Assembly (NCBI GenBank): GCA_049589355.1
Contig: JBAWAP010000132.1
Span: forward strand, 1-17,138
Direction of reading: 5' to 3'
Source: JBAWAP01 sp049589355
Lineage (GTDB): Bacteria; Chloroflexota; Anaerolineae; VGOG01
DNA length: 17,138 bases
Below are positions 1 to 6,204 of the stretch, piece after piece. The stretch's first letter is position 1. Each line of letters begins with the position of its first letter. The translations under genes were made by a program, and so were the position numbers. The notes beneath the pieces were generated by a model. The model saw only the letters and a program-made list of their open reading frames with translations, was not told where the DNA came from and did no database searches.

Positions 1-105
1 ACTCGGAAGAATGGTCAGCAAGTCTTGGATAGCCTGAGATTGGCGCTGACGGGAGCACCCTATGTGCCCCCTGCTTTGAATGCTCAACCAGCGTTAGCAG
101 GCTGA
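1..105 (+). CDS. C-terminal tail of a probable transposase (partial)
   Basis: An open frame runs in from the left edge and ends at TGA 103-105, giving 34 residues that begin TRKNGQQVLDSLRLALTG and end in a Pro/Ala-rich tail. The 'RKNGQxVLDxLRLAL-G-P' pattern recalls the extreme C-terminus of IS66-like transposases, where a conserved 'ARK.G..VLdaLr.AL.G.pf.P' block ends the protein. That match is from memory and the fragment is short. It is the only probable gene on the plus strand and it converges on the lipoprotein gene ending at 393. The rest of the element would lie left of the window. It could instead be the tail of an unrelated protein. Confidence 0.42.
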   Translation, partial: TRKNGQQVLDSLRLALTGAPYVPPALNAQPALAG

Positions 106-392
106 GCAGTTACAACTCTTCTTGATGTTCATGATGTTTTTCCTCCCTTTACCTGTCAGTTTTCGATAATCTGAACGAGTTGAATTTGTATGCTTTGTAC
201 TAAAGCTTCATGTCAGGCCGGGCTTCTAAGCGTAGCACCCCGGAGCGTAGCGGAGTGGGCACGCCTGGCAACTCACCGGTGCCACGACTGCTCTCCAAGC
301 ACGTCGGCGTGGCTGAGCAGAGTGCTCACTCAGCCACGCGGACGTTGCCATCATTGAGACGCGCGTATGCACAGCATGCTCTAAAGCGCGCC
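106..392. other. Intergenic region between convergent genes
   Basis: About 290 bases separate the plus-strand transposase-like tail from the 3' end of the minus-strand lipoprotein gene. I see one strong structure, the long hairpin at 301-345. The open frames here on both strands lack a ribosome binding site and recognisable protein features. I see no transposon inverted repeat that I could support from one end only. Confidence 0.5.
301..345. terminator. Long hairpin between convergent genes, possible terminator
   Basis: An 11-bp perfect stem (307-317 with 329-339) is extended by five further pairs (301-305 with 341-345) after one G-G mismatch, around an 11-base loop. It lies 48 bases beyond the stop codon of the minus-strand lipoprotein gene and about 200 bases beyond the plus-strand transposase-like tail. 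No U-tract follows on either strand. It could stop transcription from both sides, stabilise the 3' end, or belong to the mobile element. Confidence 0.45.
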
Positions 393-2789
393 CTACTGCC
401 TGGTAAACTCCAACACCTTCTGGCCGGTTTCGTCCCACGTAGAGAGTGTATCGCCCGAGATCTCGTAGCCAACAGACGACATCAGGTTTGCCAAGAAGAT
501 GTTTTCCTCCGCCATGATTTCTGCGTCACACACCATCTTGGTAGCCACTGGTACGCCGACCGACAGCGAGTTGCCATCCACGGTGTACGACGCTGAGTAG
601 GTGTTGCAGCCGGCCGAGCCGCTGACGCTGCCATCGTCGCCGAAAAAGACCGTCACTTCTGTGCCCACCAAAGCAGATACCATTGCCTGACCGTTGTAAT
701 ACGAGGTCATTTGCCATGATGTTCCCGCTAGAGGATTCGCGGCAGACGGCTCAGTGGGTGTTGGTGTCGCCGTCGGAGGCAGCTTGGTAGGCGTTGGCGT
801 TGCCGTCGGAGGCGGCTGGGTGGGTGTGGGCGTCGCCGTTGGAGGCGGCTGGGTGGGTGTTGGCGTGGCGGGTACCGGCGTCGCAGTGGGTCGGACAACA
901 TTGACCACGCGCTGCAACCGACTGGTTCCCCCTGGTCCGCTGGCCTCGATAACGTACGCCATTTCACCCGTCTCGCGCGGGCAATCCTGAATGCTGCCGC
1001 TGATAGGCGCACCATCCCATAGAGCGATGCTGTTGCGAAGAAGATTAACTCTATGCACATCGCCCTGAACCTGCCAAAGGATATCCACGCACTGGCCAAC
1101 TCTGATCTGAAACTCGGGATTCACCGTGAAGCGATTAATGATCGGTGCGCCCACGACGGGTTCCACTTCGATTCTGATGTATTTGACCTCAACCGAGTCA
1201 TCGCGCTTGAGCACGCGCAGGTTGTAGGTCGTCGTGCGCTGCGGATAGACCTCTCGCTTGCCCTCACCGGTCACACCGTTCTTTTCCCACGGCTCGCCCT
1301 CGGCATAGAAGTAGACGGCCTTGACGTTCACGACATCCCAGGTAAAGATAACCCGCTCTCCGGCTTTGATGTAGATGCGATCGGCGCTGAAGTAAATGCC
1401 AGGCGAAGGCGTCTGTGTTGGAACAGGCGTCGCTGTGGGCTCGCCCGGAACCGTGATGCCGACCCAGAGAGTATGGCCAAAGGCAACGCCTTTCGCATTG
1501 CGCATTTGCCAGAATCCCTGGTAGATACCCGGCGTCGTCGGGGCGACCAGATTGACCTGAATGTCGTACGTGCCTTCGCTCGGCACCGTACGCGCTATGG
1601 CCACAGGCTCTCCGCTCATGCGAGCGGCCGGCACATTGCCCCGCACATAGACTAACTGGTAGGTGTTATCCCAGGGACATGTGCCGATGTTGCGCACACG
1701 CCAGCCTTTCACAAAAGGCTGGCCTCCCACCATCTGGGGCGGCGCGGTCATATTCTTGTCATCGTACGTCAGGTCTTGCACCAACGCCATGCCGTCAATA
1801 CAGGACGGGGTAGGCGTCGGTGCTGCCGGCGTGGTCGTCGGCGTCGGTGTTGCCGGAGCGGGTGTCGGTGTGGGTGTTGCCGGAGCGGGTGTCGGCGTGG
1901 GCAGGATTTCCGCCGGTGCCAAGTTCAGATACTGTTGAGCCAGTTGAACGATCCTGCCTTCATTGTGCAGTTGGAGCAGCGCACGGTCAATCTCTGTCTT
2001 GAGCCTAGTTGCTCCCTTGCGTACCGCGAGGGCAAACCGCTGCTGGTTGAGACCATGTCCAACCACCTTGACGCCTCCCTGGTTGGCGAAAGACTGCGCC
2101 GGCACATAATCCAGCGCAACCAGGTCCACTCGCTGGTCCTTCAAGTCTCTGATAGCGTCTTCGCTCCACACGTAGGAGAACAGATTGCTGGATGGCATCT
2201 GGCCGGTATCAACCAGGCTGGTTTTCAGCCAGGTTTCGTAAACGGTGCCGCGCTGCACGCCGACCCGCTGGCCAGCCATGTCGGCTACAGAGCGAATGGA
2301 GATGGTCGAATCCTGGCGGGCCAGGATCGCGTCCTCGCCCACGTAGTAAACATTGCTAAAGTCCACCACCGCCTGGCGCTCAGGACTGACGGAGATTGCA
2401 GCAATGGCAATGTCAATCTGTTCGAGCTGCAAAGCGCCGATCAAGCCATCGAAGGCAAGGTCGTAAAACTCGACCTGCACGCCCAGACGCTGGCCGATTT
2501 CGCGCATCAGCGCAATGTCAAAGCCATCCAGTTGAAATTCACCGTTGTAGTAGGCGAAGGGCGGGTAACCCGCTGCTGTGCCAACGACGATCTTGCCAGC
2601 GGCCTGAATGCGCGACCACGCGTCCTCAGTTGTGGGCGTGGGCGTAGCCGGGACGGTGGTGGCCGTAGGCGGGACAGTCGTCGGTGGGAGGTGCATAGGG
2701 GTGGGGCCTGTCGGTGCCCCGCACGCAGTCAACAAGACAGCCGCAATTGCGACCAATACGAAGATTTCGTTTACGAGTTTGTTAAGCAT
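393..2789 (-). CDS. Lipoprotein: solute-binding domain, NBR1-type Ig, two Ig-like domains and META domain
   Basis: 798 residues. The signal peptide ends in a lipobox (LTAC, Cys23), so the protein is probably lipid-anchored outside the membrane. Residues about 54-292 form a family 3 periplasmic solute-binding domain (ABC-type amino-acid binder: 'GKIVVGTAAGYPPFAY', 'GFDIALMREIGQRLGV', 'AISVSPERQAVVDFS'). Thr-Pro linkers (about 296-328, 450-464, 633-684) separate it from an NBR1-like FW Ig domain (330-447, 'GTCPWDNTYQLVY', 'PGIYQGFWQMRN'), two more Ig-like domains (465-545 and 549-632) and a C-terminal META domain (686-797, 'LAGTSWQMTSYYNG', 'GSAGCNTYSASY'). No transporter permease or ATPase lies nearby, so a sensing or surface-binding role is as likely as uptake. 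The start is ATG 2787-2789, with AAGGA five bases upstream. The gene follows the other META lipoprotein across a hairpin. Confidence 0.9.
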   Translation of the reverse strand: MLNKLVNEIFVLVAIAAVLLTACGAPTGPTPMHLPPTTVPPTATTVPATPTPTTEDAWSRIQAAGKIVVGTAAGYPPFAYYNGEFQLDGFDIALMREIGQRLGVQVEFYDLAFDGLIGALQLEQIDIAIAAISVSPERQAVVDFSNVYYVGEDAILARQDSTISIRSVADMAGQRVGVQRGTVYETWLKTSLVDTGQMPSSNLFSYVWSEDAIRDLKDQRVDLVALDYVPAQSFANQGGVKVVGHGLNQQRFALAVRKGATRLKTEIDRALLQLHNEGRIVQLAQQYLNLAPAEILPTPTPAPATPTPTPAPATPTPTTTPAAPTPTPSCIDGMALVQDLTYDDKNMTAPPQMVGGQPFVKGWRVRNIGTCPWDNTYQLVYVRGNVPAARMSGEPVAIARTVPSEGTYDIQVNLVAPTTPGIYQGFWQMRNAKGVAFGHTLWVGITVPGEPTATPVPTQTPSPGIYFSADRIYIKAGERVIFTWDVVNVKAVYFYAEGEPWEKNGVTGEGKREVYPQRTTTYNLRVLKRDDSVEVKYIRIEVEPVVGAPIINRFTVNPEFQIRVGQCVDILWQVQGDVHRVNLLRNSIALWDGAPISGSIQDCPRETGEMAYVIEASGPGGTSRLQRVVNVVRPTATPVPATPTPTQPPPTATPTPTQPPPTATPTPTKLPPTATPTPTEPSAANPLAGTSWQMTSYYNGQAMVSALVGTEVTVFFGDDGSVSGSAGCNTYSASYTVDGNSLSVGVPVATKMVCDAEIMAEENIFLANLMSSVGYEISGDTLSTWDETGQKVLEFTRQ
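748..879 (-). repeat. 33-bp tandem repeats coding a Thr-Pro linker
   Basis: About four imperfect 33-bp copies encode the 11-residue unit TATPTPTQPPP (variants KLPP and EPSA) in the linker before the META domain of the lipoprotein. The copies differ mostly at third positions. Shorter repeats of the same kind code the linkers near 1808-1905. Such tracts are flexible, probably extracellular, spacers and are prone to length change by slippage. Confidence 0.75.
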
Positions 2790-2864
2790 GTGTGTCCTTG
2801 TATCCTTTCTGTGTGAAAATGTGTCTTAGAAAAGCCCGCGTTGACTGATTCATAAAACTGCCAT
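2782..2864 (-). promoter_or_regulatory. Leader with strong Shine-Dalgarno and two tiny coupled reading frames
   Basis: On the minus strand AAGGAGGTGG (2868-2877) matches the 16S anti-Shine-Dalgarno over ten bases and sits just before ATG 2862-2864. That ATG opens only MAVL and a stop. Its TGA overlaps (ATGA) the ATG at 2851-2853 of a 23-codon frame that ends at 2782, inside the start of the lipoprotein gene. The ladder could couple translation into the lipoprotein, act as a leader peptide, or be the remains of a disrupted gene. What is seen is the motif and the overlaps; the function is inferred. Confidence 0.3.
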
Positions 2865-2901
2865 ACGCCACCTCCTTCCTAAGTCTTGTGCCGTGTTGGT
2901 G

Positions 2902-2934
2902 CACGAGGCCTGCAACAACGCCGCAGGCCTCGTG
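2902..2934 (-). terminator. Perfect 12-bp hairpin after the broken META lipoprotein gene
   Basis: CACGAGGCCTGC (2902-2913) pairs perfectly with GCAGGCCTCGTG (2923-2934) around a nine-base loop. It lies 25 bases after the ancestral stop codon (2960-2962) of the upstream lipoprotein gene and before the next one. No U-tract follows, so it may be a weak terminator, a processing site, or a 3' stabilising structure limiting expression of the downstream gene. Confidence 0.6.
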
Positions 2935-2959
2935 ATAAGGGCTGAGAGCAATGGTATAT

Positions 2960-3180
2960 CTATCCGCCTTTGACGAATCTCATAGTGCCACTGTCGTATA
3001 TGCGGTCGATCAACAGATTATCGCCTTCAAAGAAGTAGATGACGGCCTCGTTCAGCTCCTTGATGAATTGGTCGCCCAGCAGCCGGGCGGGCAGGCTGCC
3101 AGGGTGGTCGTCGTGATCGTGATCTTGATGTGAGGAGCATCGCCCATCGCGTAGGTCCCGCCGGCCACGTTGCAGTCAGC
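2960..3180 (-). pseudogene. Broken 3' end of the META lipoprotein gene (second META domain)
   Basis: Directly after the TAG at 3181-3183 the same frame continues with convincing META-domain sequence: ADCNVAGGTYAMGD, then IKITITTTTLAACPPG. Near 3083 the similarity moves to another frame by loss of one base (or gain of two) and continues as LLGDQFIKELNEAVIYFF, then DNLLIDRIYDSGTMRFVKGG, ending at TAG 2960-2962. Repairing both lesions gives a protein of about 623 residues. The stop replaces a position where CAG (Gln) would fit, a single C-to-T change. Both lesions could be real decay or assembly errors. The hairpin at 2902-2934 sits where a terminator for the full gene would be expected. Confidence 0.8.
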
Positions 3181-4830
3181 CTACACATTCACCTTGCCGT
3201 CAGGCAGGAACTCGATGGTGTACTTGCCCGGATCGTCAACGGCGATCTTTTCCGTCGGAGTCTGCGTGCCCACCCATTGCCAGACCGTGCCCACGACACC
3301 TAAGCCCGCGGCCTGCGGTTCAAAGACGGTGAAGGTTACCACCCGCACGCCGTCGGCGTTCGTGAGGGTCAGTTCATGACCCTCGATCTGATAAGCCGTT
3401 GCCGATGCAAGGGCTGCCAGGTAGGCACTCTCTTGCTCCATGATCCCTTCCGGCTCGGCGCACATCTTGCGGGTGGTCGCGGCTGGCCCGAAGGTGATAG
3501 CCGTGTCTTCAACGGCATACGAAGCCGTGTAGTTGTTGCAGCCTGCAGAACCGCTGACTCTACCTTCAGCACTGTCGAATACAGCCGTGATCTCACTACC
3601 CTCCAGAACAGCCTGAGGATCACTTGGATCGCCGTAGGAAACCAAAGTCCACATCGTGCCTTCCAGACCCACTAGCACCTCGACCAGTTGATCGTCACGC
3701 AACTGATACCTCTTCGTGACCTCCTGGGTCGGACAGCACATCGGATCATCTGGACCGTGGGCGACCATGTTGAGCGTGATCTCACCATCCTCAATGATGA
3801 TCGCTTGTACCTGCTCGCGATCACCCACGAACTGGGTGGCGACGTTCACCGGTGCCCCCCCGTCATTGATGACAGCAGCTAGGTAGAGGAAGTTGCCACT
3901 GCCACCGGAGTTCTCGATCAGGATAACCGCTGCATCATCCACCCCATCGCCGTTGAGATCGCCGAAGGCATAGACCTCAGGGTGGAACGTCACCGTCGGC
4001 CGTGAGGCGCCACCTGGGACGAAGGGTTCCCCTTCGTACTGCCCGTCGGTCAGTTGCACGGGCTCGTCATAGATCCCCTGGTACGAGGCGTTCTGTAGGG
4101 CCTCGAGGGTCAATTGGGCTGTCGGCTGGCTCGGCTCTTTCACCGTGCCGATTACCTCCGACGACACTTCGATCAAGGTATCGCCTTCCAGCGCATAAAC
4201 ATTGCGCACGATCTGCGTAGGGCAGCACATCGGGTCATCGGGCCCGTGGGTAATCATCTCCAGCACGATCTGACCAGACTCGATAGCCATAGACTGGGGA
4301 CGGGCCCTGTCACCGAGGGGAGTGGTGGCAACCGGGTTGGGCGTACCATCCTGGTTGAGAACAGCCGTCAGGTCAATGAACGTGCCACTGCCGCCTGCAT
4401 TGGACGCCAGAATCACCGCCGCATCGTCCACGCCGTCGTCATCCAGATCGCCAAACGCGACCGGCTCGATGAGGGTGACAATCAGGCGCGACGCACCGCC
4501 CTCGACGAAGGGCTCCCCTTCGTAGCGGCCGTCGGTTAGAGTGATGGTGCCGCTCTCTTCCAACTCGGAAGGATAGGTGGCGTTTTGGAGCATTTCCCAA
4601 GTGAGAGGTGGCACTGGGGTTGGCGTTGGGGTAGGTGGCAGTGGGGTTGGCGTTGCCGTTGGCGGTGGCACTGGCGTGTCAGTTGGAACAGGGGTAGCTG
4701 CTGGCTCCGGCGTCGCCGTGGGGGTCGGCGTGGCACAGGCCGTGACCGCCACCAGGATCAGCAGTGTGGCGAGAGTGATTTTCAGAGGTATTTTCTTGAA
4801 AAGTGTGGGTAGTAAAATGGTGTTCTTCAT
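3181..4830 (-). CDS. Lipoprotein with twin repeat domains and META domain, C-terminally truncated
   Basis: 549 residues. The signal peptide ends in a lipobox (VTAC, Cys32), and a Thr-Pro linker follows (33-75). Two homologous modules come next, about 76-232 and 239-386. Each opens LT.E.LQNA.Y, has 'GxYEGEPFV.GGASR', a calcium-loop-like DLDDDGVDD or DLNGDGVDD, and 'HGPDDPMCCPTQ' with a Cys pair. A META domain covers about 389-503 ('LEGTMWTLVSYGDP', 'GSAGCNNYTASY'). A second META-type domain starts at about 510 (VVGTVWQWVG) but is cut by TAG at 3181-3183; its remainder lies in 2960-3180. The start is ATG 4828-4830, with GAGAGGAG about eight bases upstream. It lies 35 bases after the receiver gene, so the two are probably cotranscribed. 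The exact function is unknown; an exported surface protein is likely. Confidence 0.88.
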   Translation of the reverse strand: MKNTILLPTLFKKIPLKITLATLLILVAVTACATPTPTATPEPAATPVPTDTPVPPPTATPTPLPPTPTPTPVPPLTWEMLQNATYPSELEESGTITLTDGRYEGEPFVEGGASRLIVTLIEPVAFGDLDDDGVDDAAVILASNAGGSGTFIDLTAVLNQDGTPNPVATTPLGDRARPQSMAIESGQIVLEMITHGPDDPMCCPTQIVRNVYALEGDTLIEVSSEVIGTVKEPSQPTAQLTLEALQNASYQGIYDEPVQLTDGQYEGEPFVPGGASRPTVTFHPEVYAFGDLNGDGVDDAAVILIENSGGSGNFLYLAAVINDGGAPVNVATQFVGDREQVQAIIIEDGEITLNMVAHGPDDPMCCPTQEVTKRYQLRDDQLVEVLVGLEGTMWTLVSYGDPSDPQAVLEGSEITAVFDSAEGRVSGSAGCNNYTASYAVEDTAITFGPAATTRKMCAEPEGIMEQESAYLAALASATAYQIEGHELTLTNADGVRVVTFTVFEPQAAGLGVVGTVWQWVGTQTPTEKIAVDDPGKYTIEFLPDGKVNV

Positions 4831-4865
4831 TGGTCTAGACTCCTCTCGTTAATATGATTTTGACA

Positions 4866-5216
4866 TCAGCCTGTGGCCACTATAGCGGCCTGCAGCTCTT
4901 CTGCCGTACATCCCTTGAGCAGGAAGACATCAACTCCGGCGGCGCGCGCTTTGGACTGGTACGCGGGGTACATGCTCAGCCCAACAACCCTGATCTGTGG
5001 CCACTGGCCTTTGATGCGACGGGTGGCCTCCAGGCCATCCATCACCGGCATCCGTATGTCCATCAGCACCACGTCGGGATGGCTTTCGGCCACCAGGGCC
5101 ACGGATTCTTGTCCGTCCGCCGCCTCGCCCACCACTTCCACTCGTGGCCAGAGGGCCAGCAGGGCCTTCAGCCCCTGGCGCGTTGGCCGTTGATCATCGG
5201 CGATAAGAACACGCAC
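4866..5216 (-). CDS. Stand-alone response-regulator receiver domain
   Basis: 116 residues from GTG 5214-5216, which has AGGAGAGGA (5224-5232) in good position. An in-frame ATG at 5268-5270 would add 18 residues but falls about seven bases from the predicted transcription start, so I prefer GTG. The protein is one complete receiver (CheY-like) domain: acidic pair Asp7-Asp8, phospho-acceptor Asp53 in 'VLMDIRMPVMDG', switch Ser81 in 'VVGLSM', and Lys101 in 'VFLLKG'. It ends after helix 5 with no DNA-binding or enzymatic output domain. It resembles the receiver of NarL/FixJ regulators, including the neighbour at 5517-6200, so it could be phosphorylated by the same kinase as a sink or competitor. 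It is probably first in an operon with the lipoprotein. Confidence 0.85.
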   Translation of the reverse strand: MRVLIADDQRPTRQGLKALLALWPRVEVVGEAADGQESVALVAESHPDVVLMDIRMPVMDGLEATRRIKGQWPQIRVVGLSMYPAYQSKARAAGVDVFLLKGCTAEELQAAIVATG

Positions 5217-5283
5217 TCGTCGTTCCTCTCCTCTATCCTGCATCATCAGATTTCGAATCCCTTTCATCAATCGTTACGGCCTT

Positions 5284-5312
5284 ATTATAGCAGAAAACGG
5301 CCCCTTTGTCAT
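5284..5312 (-). promoter_or_regulatory. Sigma-70-type promoter for the receiver gene
   Basis: On the minus strand ATGACA (5307-5312) and a perfect TATAAT (5284-5289) are 17 bases apart. The predicted start of transcription is about 5277. This leaves a leader of about 60 bases before the GTG start and supports that start over the upstream ATG. It lies just past the terminator of the kinase/regulator genes, so a new transcript seems to begin here. Confidence 0.7.
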
Positions 5313-5336
5313 CGGACGAATGGCTAATCTTCCTAT

Positions 5337-5370
5337 TCACAAAACGAGCCCGCCCAGAGGCGGTCTCGTT
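5337..5370 (-). terminator. Intrinsic terminator after the narL-type regulator gene
   Basis: The arms 5343-5354 and 5359-5370 form a 12-bp stem with one mismatch and a four-base loop. On the minus strand the hairpin is followed by TTTT (5341-5344) and an AT-rich stretch. It lies about 150 bases beyond the response regulator stop and just upstream of the receiver promoter, so it probably ends the upstream operon. Confidence 0.7.
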
Positions 5371-5390
5371 CAACTTATGGCGAATATGGC

Positions 5391-5408
5391 CTACAACAAA
5401 TGTTGTAG
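5391..5408. promoter_or_regulatory. 18-bp palindrome, possible operator
   Basis: CTACAACA-AA-TGTTGTAG is a perfect inverted repeat with 8-bp arms around a two-base centre. It is in the untranslated 3' region between the response regulator stop (5517) and the terminator (5337-5370). Its TACA...TGTA outline is like operators of small dimeric repressors, but no such gene is in view. In RNA the loop would be too tight for a classic terminator. Confidence 0.35.
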
Positions 5409-5516
5409 AGGGAACCATTGCGAAGGTTCGGCAGTAGCTTTCAGGCCAATGTGTTTTCGCCTGTCGGGAATCGCTCATTTGCCAGGACTATTCTCAACCT
5501 TTGCAAGGGTGGCACA

Positions 5517-6200
5517 TCACTCCCTCCCCTCGTTGATCCGTGATGGATCTTCAAGCGAAGCCAGGCCTTCCTGCAGCGCGTACAGGGCGGCCTGGACCCG
5601 ATTGGCCAGGTGCAGCTTGCTCAAGATGTTGCTCACGTGGGCCCGCACGGTCGCCTCGGTGACCACCAACCGCTCGGCGATGTCCCGATTGCTCAGCCCC
5701 TTCGCGACCAGTTGGATCACCTCTACCTCACGATCCGTGAGCGGATCGGGCGTCGGCGGGCGATCAGAGGGCTGCCTCAGCTCGAGAAGCACTTTCTGAG
5801 CGATGGCTGGCGATAATGAAGGCTCGCCACGACAGACGCTTTCGATGGCTGCCAACAGGTCTTCGGGCTCAGAATCTTTGAGCAGGTAGCCCAATGCTCC
5901 GGCCTTAATGGCTGGGAAAACCTTGTCGTTGGCAGCAAAGCTGGTCAGCACCAGGATTCGCGCTTCTGCCTGGTCTGCGGTGATCTGGCGAGTAGCTTCG
6001 ATTCCATCCATCCCAGGCATCACCAGGTCCATCAGGATCACGTCCGGTCGCAAGGATTCCGCCTGGGTCACGGCCTCCTGTCCGTCACTGGCCTCTCCCA
6101 CAACTTCGAACTGCTCGACCTGTTCTAGTAAAGCGCGTATGCCTTTGCGGACGATGGCGTGATCATCAACAATCAGTACCCGAATGGGTGCTTGAGCCAT
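5517..6200 (-). CDS. NarL/FixJ-family response regulator
   Basis: 227 residues. The receiver domain (about 5-120) has acidic pair Asp12-Asp13, phospho-acceptor Asp58 in 'VILMDLVMPGMDG', switch Thr86 and Lys108 in 'YLLKDSEP'. A LuxR-type helix-turn-helix covers about 154-215 ('LTDREVEVIQLVAKGLSNRDIAERL', 'ATVRAHVSNILSKL'), so it should bind DNA as a phosphorylated dimer. The start is ATG 6198-6200; GGGAGGTGA overlaps the end of the kinase gene, whose stop is only four bases upstream, so the pair is probably translationally coupled. LiaR, DegU and NarL belong to this family, but the sequence does not say which stimulus is sensed. Confidence 0.95.
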   Translation of the reverse strand: MAQAPIRVLIVDDHAIVRKGIRALLEQVEQFEVVGEASDGQEAVTQAESLRPDVILMDLVMPGMDGIEATRQITADQAEARILVLTSFAANDKVFPAIKAGALGYLLKDSEPEDLLAAIESVCRGEPSLSPAIAQKVLLELRQPSDRPPTPDPLTDREVEVIQLVAKGLSNRDIAERLVVTEATVRAHVSNILSKLHLANRVQAALYALQEGLASLEDPSRINEGRE

Positions 6201-6204
6201 AGAT

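Noticed and set aside
748..879. Short regular repeats as a CRISPR array
   Set aside because: There are no unique spacers; the repeats are contiguous, in frame, and code a Thr-Pro linker.
1776..2816. 346-codon plus-strand open frame and other long plus-strand frames over 393-4850
   Set aside because: They lie antisense to the two lipoprotein genes, are rich in Arg, Gly and Val from the reverse of Thr-Pro codons, and have no domain or ribosome binding site.
3181..3183. TAG read as pyrrolysine
   Set aside because: Pyrrolysine is almost confined to methylamine-using archaea and a few bacteria. A frameshift 100 bases later breaks the same domain, so simple mutation or sequence error is more likely.
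5233..5478. 81-codon minus-strand frame between the two receiver genes
   Set aside because: It runs across the terminator, the palindrome and the receiver promoter, has no ribosome binding site, and does not read like a known protein.
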